A stretch of DNA of 12,641 nucleotides from CAZAGT01 sp964484515 (GTDB lineage Bacteria; Desulfobacterota; DSM-4660; Desulfatiglandales; HGW-15): the NCBI GenBank assembly GCA_964484515.1, contig CAZAGT010000134.1, positions 1 to 12,641 of the forward strand. The letters run 5' to 3'. Of the stretch, positions 1-6,174 are shown in pieces (within the stretch, counting starts at the first letter, position 1; the number at the start of each line of letters is the position of its first letter). Both the position numbers and the translations under genes were made by a program. The notes beneath the pieces were generated by a model, which searched no databases, was not told where the DNA came from, and worked only from the letters and a program-made list of their open reading frames with translations.

Positions 1-1056
1 ATGCAGGGCGGCCGTTCGGTCTTTGACGCGGACCTCCAGCATGTCATGGGCCTTCCGAAGGGCCTCCTCGGCCTTCTTCCGCTCGGTCAAGTCCCGGACC
101 GATAGGAGCAGCGCGTTCTCACCGTGGTGTGGGATAGAGGCGGAATTGATTTCAACGGGAATCTGGTTGCCGTCCCGAGCACAGAGGGCCGCCTCGAATT
201 GACTGTGGAAGTCGCCACCTGCAAGCAGGGAGCGAACGTGGCTCAGGGCTGTCTCGCCATCAGAACGGCCGAGTACGTCCGTGAATGGGATCTTCGTCAG
301 ATCGCCGTCGGTGTAGCCAAGAAGCCGCTGATACCTTGGATTCGTGTAGGAATGCCGGTCTCCCTCGATGATGGCGATGCCGTCGTTTGAGTTCTCGGAT
401 AGGGCCCTGTACTTGGTTTCGGAATACTGCAGCCTCTCGTAATTGAGCATGCTGTGGAGCGAGATGGCAATAAAATTGGCAATGATGCTGAAGAGGTTGA
501 CCTCGTTGGCTTCAAAGACATGGGTATCCGTATGGCTCAGGTTTATAACGCCGAAGGGCTCGACGTCGACGATCAGGGGGATTGAAAGGAGGCTTCCGAT
601 CCTCACGTCGCTCTCCCTTTGATGCATGAAACGCGAGGACTCCTTGACATCATGGATCAGAACGGACGTTCGGGCCGACATGGCCCTCCCGGCAGCCCCT
701 TCACCTTCTTTGAAACAATAAATGACGCCTTCTCTGGAGAGGACCCGCTTGGCATCCAGGACATAGCTCTTCTTCGTCGGGTCGGTGGCAGCGACCAGAA
801 ACAGCTGGCCCTTTTCTTTGTCCAGCAGCATGATCGAGCAGTTCTGGACGATGGTGTTCTGAATGATCACGTCCAGGATGGTCTTGCAACCGCGCTCAAA
901 ACAGTGGAGATGCAGCAGGACCTTCCCGATCTCACGGACCATCGAAAGCNNNNNNNNNNCGATCTTATACTCAAAGCGTCGCTGCACATCTTTGATCTGC
1001 TCGCGAAGCAGCCTGTTCTCAGACTTGAGGCTTTCTAAGACGTTTTCGCTCACCAT
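1..1056 (-). CDS. GAF-PAS sensor protein, C-terminus beyond the window (probable histidine kinase or other signalling output)
   Basis: Partial gene of 352 codons, open at the left window edge. The start is ATG at 1056, preceded by an AAGGG ribosome-binding sequence about 6 nt upstream. Residues 1-32 are charged and heptad-like (a short coiled coil). Codons 33-36 fall in the run of Ns. The frame stays open on both sides of the 10 Ns, so the gap length is compatible with an intact gene. Residues ~39-207 look like a GAF domain (LLDKEKGQLFLVA, GEGAAGRAM, SIPLIV, FGVINL). Residues ~212-330 look like a PAS domain (KYRALSENSNDGIAIIE, YTNPRYQRLLGY, then a DLTERKKAEEAL exit). The last visible residues, LEVRVKDRTAAL, are the linker usual before a HisKA or other output module. 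A small ligand or redox cue is plausible but nothing visible names it. It lies 202 bp downstream of the HDOD gene on the same strand. Confidence 0.85.
   Translation of the reverse strand, partial: MVSENVLESLKSENRLLREQIKDVQRRFEYKIXXXXLSMVREIGKVLLHLHCFERGCKTILDVIIQNTIVQNCSIMLLDKEKGQLFLVAATDPTKKSYVLDAKRVLSREGVIYCFKEGEGAAGRAMSARTSVLIHDVKESSRFMHQRESDVRIGSLLSIPLIVDVEPFGVINLSHTDTHVFEANEVNLFSIIANFIAISLHSMLNYERLQYSETKYRALSENSNDGIAIIEGDRHSYTNPRYQRLLGYTDGDLTKIPFTDVLGRSDGETALSHVRSLLAGGDFHSQFEAALCARDGNQIPVEINSASIPHHGENALLLSVRDLTERKKAEEALRKAHDMLEVRVKDRTAALH
950..959. other. Assembly gap (10 Ns)
   Basis: Ten undetermined bases inside the GAF-PAS sensor gene. Codons 33-36 are unknown. The reading frame is the same on both sides for a gap of exactly 10, but such runs are often placeholders, so the true spacing between the coiled coil and the GAF domain is uncertain. 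Confidence 0.99.
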
Positions 1057-1069
1057 GTCCGCCCTTAGA

Positions 1070-1099
1070 ATTCTTGTAACATTTTAGATTCTTGAAACA
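1070..1099 (-). promoter_or_regulatory. Two 12-bp direct repeats just upstream of the sensor gene
   Basis: On the minus strand TGTTTCAAGAAT (1099-1088) and TGTTACAAGAAT (1081-1070) match at 11 of 12 positions and start exactly 18 bp apart, ending 13 bp before the sensor ATG. Tandem spacing on nearly the same DNA face suggests an operator for a regulator binding as a direct-repeat dimer. The pair also lies inside an 11-codon mini-ORF (1100-1065, MFQESKMLQEF) that stops 8 nt before the sensor start. A leader peptide or a dispersed repeat sequence are alternatives. Confidence 0.4.
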
Positions 1100-1114
1100 T
1101 TTCTTCACTTGGTC

Positions 1115-1147
1115 CGTCCGGTCATGGGGGTCTCTTTTCAAAAACGA
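1115..1147 (+). repeat. Dispersed 33-bp repeat R1, copy 1
   Basis: This matches 12571-12603 at 31 of 33 positions in the same orientation. The last 25 bases (1123-1147) are identical, including the core CATGGGGGTCTC. The copy is intergenic, between the HDOD and sensor genes. On the minus strand both copies read a purine-rich stretch followed by ATG. Function is unknown. Confidence 0.75.
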
Positions 1148-1181
1148 GCAATTGAGTGCGAGGTCTCGGTGTAAGGCGCTA

Positions 1182-1220
1182 CCCGAGGCGGGTAAACCCA
1201 TGCGGCAAGCGGCGGCGCTG
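1182..1220 (+). repeat. Dispersed 39-bp repeat R2, copy 1
   Basis: This matches the reverse complement of 8374-8412 at 35 of 39 positions. It starts CCCGAGGCGGGTAAAC and contains TGCGGCAAGC; similarity ends abruptly on both sides. Copy 1 is intergenic. A TACCCG/CGGGTA hairpin (1180-1194, 3-nt loop) overlaps its left end. Confidence 0.7.
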
Positions 1221-1235
1221 AATCTGAGCGCCGCC
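1211..1235 (-). other. Strong GC hairpin downstream of the HDOD gene
   Basis: A perfect 9-bp stem, GGCGGCGCT (1211-1219) with AGCGCCGCC (1227-1235), encloses a 7-nt loop. It begins 23 bp past the HDOD stop codon in the direction of transcription. No U-tract follows, so it is not a standard intrinsic terminator. It could slow polymerase, protect a 3' end, or be part of the repeat sequences crowding this gap. Confidence 0.5.
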
Positions 1236-1259
1236 TCGATTTCGGCCGAAGGCCCGCTT
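1235..1259 (+). repeat. Dispersed 25-bp repeat R3 (end module of the 105-bp element)
   Basis: This matches 11770-11794 at 22 of 25 positions and 6133-6157 at 19 of 25. The shared core is GGCC(A/G)AAGGCC, and this copy contains the perfect palindrome TTCGGCCGAA. It abuts the HDOD stop codon (1259-1261). Confidence 0.65.
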
Positions 1260-2122
1260 CACGTTATCAGCTCCAGGAACTCCTCAATCTGAGGCCGCTC
1301 TTCCTTCAAGCCCTGCACCAGTTCCTCAATATCTTCCGGCGTAAGCCCCAGTTCCTCGCTGACTCCATCCGGATCCTTCAAGGCGAGATTGCCACTGAAC
1401 CCGATTTGGGCCTTCTGACACAGAAAATCGGCAAACTCGACGACCATGGCCTGTGTGCGGTAGTCATCCGGGCAGGCCAGGGAGTCGTGATGAAAACGGC
1501 AAGGCAGCATCAGGCTGTCAGGGAAGTGCCAGCTCTCCATCAGCATACCCGAGAGTGTCCCATGATCGATACCCAGAAGCTGTTTTTCCTTCACATGGAG
1601 GGCCGTTTGGGATCCCTTGGCGCTTTCCACCACCGGCCGGTACTCCTTTGAGAAATAGGTCGCAAAAAGGATCTTGCCGGTGTCGTGCAGCAGGCCATTC
1701 AGGAACACTTGTTCCGCCCTGTTGATTTTCAGGCTCTTCGCCAGTTGTCTGGCGCCGGTCGCACAGCCAATCGAATGAAGCCATAGATCACGCATATCGA
1801 AGATCTTGTGGGCGCCATCTTGGCTCAGGGTCGATACCACGTTCATCCCGATCGTTAGGCCGATGATTTCATTAAAGCCGATGACCGTGATGGCTCGCGA
1901 GATGGAATCGACCTCTCTGGCAAGACCGTAGTAGGCGGAATTGGCGAGCTTCAGGATCTTGTTGGAAATGGCCTGGTCCTTGATGATAAAATCAGCCAGA
2001 TGTTGGGCCGTTGTCCTTTCGTCCCGGGCGGCGCTCAGGATATTGTCGACCATGGTGGGTAGGGTAGGGAGCTGCGTCTTTTTGTCGCGAATGACGTCCG
2101 CGATCCTTTTTTCAATGTCCAT
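1259..2122 (-). CDS. HDOD-domain signalling protein
   Basis: Cytoplasmic protein of 287 residues with no membrane segment. Residues ~10-220 form an HDOD domain, related to HD phosphohydrolases but usually regulatory. Typical family features are the LPTLPTMVDNILS entry, DQAISNKILKLANSAYYG, the AITVIGF segment, GLLHDTGKI with an HD dipeptide, IDHGTLSGMLMESWHFP, and FHHD. HDOD proteins commonly link environmental signals to motility, biofilm or two-component pathways by protein-protein contact. The acidic C-terminal tail (~250-287) is of unknown role. The start is ATG at 2122 with GGAAGG close upstream. A sigma-54-type promoter lies 69 bp upstream. The next gene downstream on the strand is the GAF-PAS sensor, which may be functionally linked. 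The exact target is unknown. Confidence 0.9.
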   Translation of the reverse strand: MDIEKRIADVIRDKKTQLPTLPTMVDNILSAARDERTTAQHLADFIIKDQAISNKILKLANSAYYGLAREVDSISRAITVIGFNEIIGLTIGMNVVSTLSQDGAHKIFDMRDLWLHSIGCATGARQLAKSLKINRAEQVFLNGLLHDTGKILFATYFSKEYRPVVESAKGSQTALHVKEKQLLGIDHGTLSGMLMESWHFPDSLMLPCRFHHDSLACPDDYRTQAMVVEFADFLCQKAQIGFSGNLALKDPDGVSEELGLTPEDIEELVQGLKEERPQIEEFLELIT

Positions 2123-2166
2123 AGGCCTTCCACGATTCGAGAGATTATTGACCGCACACTCAAGAG

Positions 2167-2176
2167 TGAGCGCTCA
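2167..2176. promoter_or_regulatory. Palindrome TGAGCGCTCA in the HDOD 5' region
   Basis: A perfect 10-bp palindrome, preceded by a CACTC/GAGTG inverted repeat at about 2157-2168. It lies between the predicted sigma-54 start site and the HDOD start codon, so it could be an operator or an mRNA hairpin. Confidence 0.25.
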
Positions 2177-2190
2177 TCGTGCCTAATTGC

Positions 2191-2206
2191 AGCAGGAATC
2201 ATGCCA
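2191..2206 (-). promoter_or_regulatory. Sigma-54 (RpoN) type promoter for the HDOD gene
   Basis: The minus strand reads TGGCATGATTCCTGCT. The consensus is TGGCAYRNNNNTTGCW, so it matches at every constrained position except one (C for the first T of TTGC). The GG and GC invariant dinucleotides are 10 nt apart as required. Transcription would start near 2180, leaving a leader of about 60 nt before ATG 2122. No enhancer-binding site was identified. Confidence 0.5.
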
Positions 2207-2337
2207 AAATATGACAACAAAACCCACGTATCGCCTCCGACTCTCACCCTTCTTCGAGACCCTTTCAACCACTTTTGCGTGGTCACCTTTGTTGGCATGG
2301 CGCAGACGATTGATGTTCATCTTTTCTTATCACGTTA

Positions 2338-4527
2338 TTAGAGCGCGCCCAGGCCGGTGAGACGAAATGTCAACATGAGCGTGCTTATGTCATCAAGGCT
2401 GTCCGTGCTCAAGCGCGCGCCCCAGCACTGAGCCTGATAGTCGAGCCAGAAACTGCTTTGAACGGTCTGTCCTGCGCTTAGATCCCGCCGCAGGGCGGTC
2501 CCCAGCGAAACGCCGTGGATCAGGTTGACATTGATGTAGACATTCAAGGCGTCTCTACCTTCAATCTGCCGCTCATAGTTGATGACAAATTGGTCCTGGA
2601 GGTCACCCGCCCGGTCAAGCTTGTACTCTAAGGACACATCTGCAAACGAGATCGTATCCTGCTTCCAATCCCACTTCCCCTCTGCAAGGACGCTCAGGCC
2701 GGAAAACGGGTCCATGCGTAGCAGTGCCGTGAGCGGCTCAAAGGGCTCCTCGTCCTCTAAGGGCGTCCCATCCGCTCGCGCCGCGTCAATGTTGTAGGCT
2801 TGTGAGAGAAAGAACGTGCACCACTGGAAATATTCCACCGACCCGTCCTCACCGTCCTTGCGGGCATCCAGGCGGTTTTCAACCGAGAGGACGATGCGGT
2901 TACGTTTCCCCTCCTCCACGAGGGGCTCGAACCAGGGATTGAATCTCGTTTCGTCCTCCGGGGCCCGCAATTCATAGGCGAGCGTCGGTAGGATCCGATG
3001 TTTCACCTTGTCCGCGTTGGCCCAGTCCACCTCGTAAACGCGATCAATGATGCTGGACAGGTCCGCCCGGAAAGCATAGGTCTCCCTGGACTCCCACTCG
3101 GAATCTTCCAAAGGATTGTCAAACCACTGGGCATTCCAGGTATAACTCAGGGAGGGTTCAAACCGGAGGAAGGGGACGAGCCAAACCGGATAGGAAACAG
3201 CCGGTGTCGCTGCCATCCGGTGCCCCTTGATACCGTCTTCACGCCAGATGTAGTCGTGTTCCGTATCAAATTGGAAGAAGATCGGCACATACGGCGTGGG
3301 GCGAGGCAGCAGGGCGAAATTGAACCCGGCCAGGGGCTGGGGCAGCGGATCGAAAGACGGATTCTCTGGCAGTTGCTGGTAGGATGATCCCACCTGGAGC
3401 GTGTAATCGGCCTTGTCATAGCTGAGCCTGAAGTTCGATGGCCGAGTAGGGGATTGAATCTCGAGGAAGGGGCGCCCGAATTCCTCCATGAGATCCGGCC
3501 TGGCCTCATATCCATACAACCCAAGCCCAAATTCATACAGGTAGTCCTGGTCACTCACGTAGTCGGTATCGAGTCGCGCCAGCAGACCGGCCGGAAGATC
3601 TTGATCGAGCCGGCCCCTGAGCCAGTAGCGTGTCGAATTCGTGCGCTCGAAAGGGCTCACCTTCACCTGGTCGGGATCCGTCAGGTCCTTGACCTCGATC
3701 TGGTCTGAAAGGATATCAAAGAGCTGGATTCCCTTGGACTCGACGCCGGTCCGGTGGCGGAATTCCAGCCCCTGCATGTAGCCGCGCTCGCTCATGAACC
3801 GGCCGTAAAACGTGGCGTCGGTCTGATCGGAGATGGCCCAGAAAAAGGGGAGCTCAAACTCGAGACCGTTGACATTGGAGTATCCCGCCCGAGGGGTGAG
3901 CAGGCCCGTCTGCCGTTTGGTCTTGACGGGAAAGATGGCGTAAGGAAAGTAGAAGATGGGGACGTCGCTGACCCGAAAGGCGGCGCCCTTGACCGTGCCG
4001 TATCCCTCGAGCGTGACCTTGACCTCGGACCCCGTAATGCTCCAGGCCGGTTTGACACCGTCACACGTGGTCAAACGGCAGTCTTTGACGCGGTACGTAT
4101 TGGGTCCCGTCTTTTCGATGACGCTCCCGCGGACATGAAAGTTGTTTTTCTGAAGGAAGAGACTACCCGCGGTGATTTGGCCGGTGTTCTTGTTGAGATC
4201 GAAGCGGCCTTGCTCGCCGCTGAGCGTATCTCCTTCGGCTTGAAGCCTAAAACCTCCCGAGACCTCGACAACACCTGTTTTCTGATTATAGACCGCTCGC
4301 TGCGCCGTCACGGCCTGGCCCGGCCTGCTGATCTCCACTTCCCCCTCGGCGATGATAAGACCTTTTGCATTGTCGTAACTCACTCTATTGGCGGTGATCT
4401 CCCAGGGGGCCTTCTCGTCAGTGCCGAGGAGATCCTGGACGGATCGATCCGCCGCGAATGTGAAACCGGCCTCTAGGATCAAGATGAGGGCGAACGATAG
4501 AAGCTGGCGCTTTCTCATAGACAACAC
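2338..4527 (-). CDS. lptD: LPS-assembly outer-membrane protein LptD
   Basis: LptD inserts lipopolysaccharide into the outer leaflet of the outer membrane as the last step of the Lpt bridge. The protein has 729 residues (E. coli 784). Residues 1-25 are a signal peptide (RKR, hydrophobic core, cleavage near FTFA/AD). Residues ~40-145 are the periplasmic OstA/LptD N domain with repeating strands (WEITANRVSYDNAKGLIIAE, VEVSGGFRLQAEGD). Residues ~150-729 form the beta-barrel, opening with the family signature CRLTTCDGVKPAW and YFPYAIFPVKTKRQTGLL. Four cysteines are present: 150, 155, 570 and 701. The start is GTG at 4527, which has AAAGGGA just upstream; ATG at 4518 is possible but is too far from it. 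The gene starts 8 nt after the folC stop, so the two are surely co-transcribed, and the folC TAA forms part of the lptD ribosome-binding region. It ends TAATAA. No lptE is visible. Confidence 0.96.
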   Translation of the reverse strand: MLSMRKRQLLSFALILILEAGFTFAADRSVQDLLGTDEKAPWEITANRVSYDNAKGLIIAEGEVEISRPGQAVTAQRAVYNQKTGVVEVSGGFRLQAEGDTLSGEQGRFDLNKNTGQITAGSLFLQKNNFHVRGSVIEKTGPNTYRVKDCRLTTCDGVKPAWSITGSEVKVTLEGYGTVKGAAFRVSDVPIFYFPYAIFPVKTKRQTGLLTPRAGYSNVNGLEFELPFFWAISDQTDATFYGRFMSERGYMQGLEFRHRTGVESKGIQLFDILSDQIEVKDLTDPDQVKVSPFERTNSTRYWLRGRLDQDLPAGLLARLDTDYVSDQDYLYEFGLGLYGYEARPDLMEEFGRPFLEIQSPTRPSNFRLSYDKADYTLQVGSSYQQLPENPSFDPLPQPLAGFNFALLPRPTPYVPIFFQFDTEHDYIWREDGIKGHRMAATPAVSYPVWLVPFLRFEPSLSYTWNAQWFDNPLEDSEWESRETYAFRADLSSIIDRVYEVDWANADKVKHRILPTLAYELRAPEDETRFNPWFEPLVEEGKRNRIVLSVENRLDARKDGEDGSVEYFQWCTFFLSQAYNIDAARADGTPLEDEEPFEPLTALLRMDPFSGLSVLAEGKWDWKQDTISFADVSLEYKLDRAGDLQDQFVINYERQIEGRDALNVYINVNLIHGVSLGTALRRDLSAGQTVQSSFWLDYQAQCWGARLSTDSLDDISTLMLTFRLTGLGAL

Positions 4528-4535
4528 GTTTCCCT

Positions 4536-5837
4536 TTACGCCACCTGGTCCGGCCGGTACCTCTCCGGATCAAGGCATGTCAATGCCTCTCCAACCGTGA
4601 AAAGTGAGCCACAGACCAGGATCAAGTCCTCTTGGCGAGCCATGTGTCGGGCCCTCTCGAGTGCTTCCGAAATCACCGGCCTGATTTCAGCAGGTTTATC
4701 GTAGGCCGCCGCTTCCATCGCTAGGCGCTCCGGTGGTGCCGACCGGTAATATGCCGGCTTGGTGAAAATGACATAATCGGCCGCCGGGACGATTCCGCTG
4801 ACGATCCCTTTCAAATCCTTATCCTCCATCACGCCGATGACCAGGATCAAGCGCCGGTAGCCAAAACCGCGTCGAACCGCACGCACCAGTTCTCTGACGG
4901 CGGTGGGATTGTGGGCACCGTCCAGGACGACGTCGGGTCTCCGCGAGACGACCTGCATGCGACCCGGCCAGCGCGCATGCCGCAGCCCGGCGGCTATATT
5001 CTGTGTTGAAATCTCGAACCCCTTCTCCTCGAGCAGCTCGACCACGGCCAGGGAGAGGGCCCCGTTACGGCCCTGGAATTGTCCCTTGAGTCCCAATGCG
5101 AGACCATGGATTCGGCGTTTGAAGCCGTAATAGTCAAGGCATGAGCCTGTCATGCGATAGCGGACGTCTTTACCAAGACGCCAAAAAGGCGCCGCTTCCT
5201 CTCGGCATCGCACATTCAAATAGGAGATGACCTTGGGCTGCTTCGCTCCCGTCACCAGATCAACTCCGCTCTTGATGATCCCTGCTTTTTCCGCGGCGAT
5301 GTCGAGCAGGCGTGAACCTAAGAAAGCTTGATGTTCGAGCGAAATATTGGTGATCACGGAAACGACGGGGGTAATGACGTTGGTGGCGTCGAGGCGCCCG
5401 CCCATGCCCGTCTCCATAATGGCAATGTCGGTCCCTTCTCTGGCAAAATAGAGCAGAGCCATGGCCGTGGTGGCTTCGAAAAAAGTGGGTGGATGTCCGG
5501 GTGCGATCACGTCCAGGACGTCGCTGGCGACCGAAGCAGCCTGTTCAGGCTGTATTTCTTGACCGCCAACCCGAAAGCGTTCCGTAAACCGCACCAGATG
5601 GGGGGAGGAGTAGAAACCGACCTTATAGCCGGCCCGCAGCAGAACGGCCTCGAGCATGGCGGCGACGGAACCTTTGCCGTTGGTGCCTGCAATGTGAATG
5701 TACATTTGACGGTGGTGGGGGTTCCCGAGGGCCTGCAACAGATTGGATGTCTTCGATAGGCCAAACTTGATGCCGTACGTCTGGAGGCCATAGAGTGACT
5801 GGAGAGCTTCTTTGTAGGAAGGCTGGCTTCGTTTCAC
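4536..5837 (-). CDS. folC: Bifunctional folylpolyglutamate synthase / dihydrofolate synthase
   Basis: This cytoplasmic ATP-dependent Mur-ligase-family enzyme adds L-glutamate to dihydropteroate and to reduced folates. The protein has 433 residues, a normal family length. Visible motifs are the P-loop HIAGTNGKGSV (~48-58), the FEATTAMAL segment, ETGMGGRLDATN (~142-153), SLEHQAFLG (~166-174), AAEKAGIIK with the lysine commonly carbamylated in Mur ligases, the C-domain DGAHNP, and the terminal GSLFTVGEA. The start is GTG at 5837: an in-frame TAA lies only 6 nt upstream, and the N-terminal YKEALQSLYGLQTYGIKFGL is conserved in the family, so a later start would delete it. Ribosome-binding sequence is weak. 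lptD follows after 8 nt. Whether it can use both substrates cannot be read from sequence alone. Confidence 0.96.
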   Translation of the reverse strand: MKRSQPSYKEALQSLYGLQTYGIKFGLSKTSNLLQALGNPHHRQMYIHIAGTNGKGSVAAMLEAVLLRAGYKVGFYSSPHLVRFTERFRVGGQEIQPEQAASVASDVLDVIAPGHPPTFFEATTAMALLYFAREGTDIAIMETGMGGRLDATNVITPVVSVITNISLEHQAFLGSRLLDIAAEKAGIIKSGVDLVTGAKQPKVISYLNVRCREEAAPFWRLGKDVRYRMTGSCLDYYGFKRRIHGLALGLKGQFQGRNGALSLAVVELLEEKGFEISTQNIAAGLRHARWPGRMQVVSRRPDVVLDGAHNPTAVRELVRAVRRGFGYRRLILVIGVMEDKDLKGIVSGIVPAADYVIFTKPAYYRSAPPERLAMEAAAYDKPAEIRPVISEALERARHMARQEDLILVCGSLFTVGEALTCLDPERYRPDQVA

Positions 5838-6174
5838 GTCTTATCACTTGAGCTGGTATCACTCTAGGTTTCTGAAACAAGTTAACTTACGAAGATTCTC
5901 CAGGCCCAAGGAGGATGGTCTCTGAGAGCCCGCAACCGACCGGTTTCCCAAGGGTCCTTGATGCACCAGGGGTGATGGTCTTCGACAGACAGGCGCGGAA
6001 GACTGTACCCACCGGAGCCTCCCGCCCAGAGATTTCCGGAGGAGCCCCATGACTATTTGGCGCCGTGCCGCGAAGCGTTGGGGAAATGGTTGCCGGTCTT
6101 ACGGGATCATCCTCCCGGGGCCACAAGGAGGACTCGGCTGCTGCCGAAGGCCTGCATGAATTGCTACGTCAGGC
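5838..6174. repeat. uvrD-folC gap built largely of degenerate repeats
   Basis: This 337-bp gap has no convincing gene. The left part (5905-6000) carries two imperfect units 60 bp apart, each with GATGGTC (5914-5920 and 5974-5980). It also has an inverted pair GGTCTTC (5977-5983) and GAAGAC (5998-6003) inside outer GGTG and CACC arms. The right part (6051-6157) is copy A of a dispersed element also found at 11688-11794. Small open frames across it translate the repeats and are judged non-coding. A palindromic GTTTCAGAAAC lies near 5870. No clear intrinsic terminator for uvrD and no strong promoter for folC were seen. Confidence 0.55.
6051..6157 (+). repeat. Dispersed ~105-bp intergenic element, copy A
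   Basis: Positions 6051-6113 align without gaps to 11688-11750 with 47 of 63 identical bases by hand count. Similarity continues with one indel to the GCCGAAGGCC end module. It begins GACTATTTGGCGCCG and holds GGTTGCCGG and GGATCATCC. A 7-pair hairpin seen in copy B is kept here as three GC pairs plus four G-U pairs (6057-6063 with 6075-6081). Confidence 0.65.

Noticed and set aside
2261..2290. ACCAC/GTGGT hairpin (2268-2283) as lptD terminator
   Set aside because: Only 5 bp with no U-tract and more than 50 bp past the stop; too weak to call.
3754..4476. Long plus-strand open frame (240 codons) opposite lptD
   Set aside because: It is antisense to a clear LptD coding region, has no recognisable domain, and is explained by the GC-rich codon pattern of lptD.
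5859..6126. Two small minus-strand frames in the uvrD-folC gap
   Set aside because: They translate the repeat units in different frames, lack ribosome-binding sequences and match no family I know.
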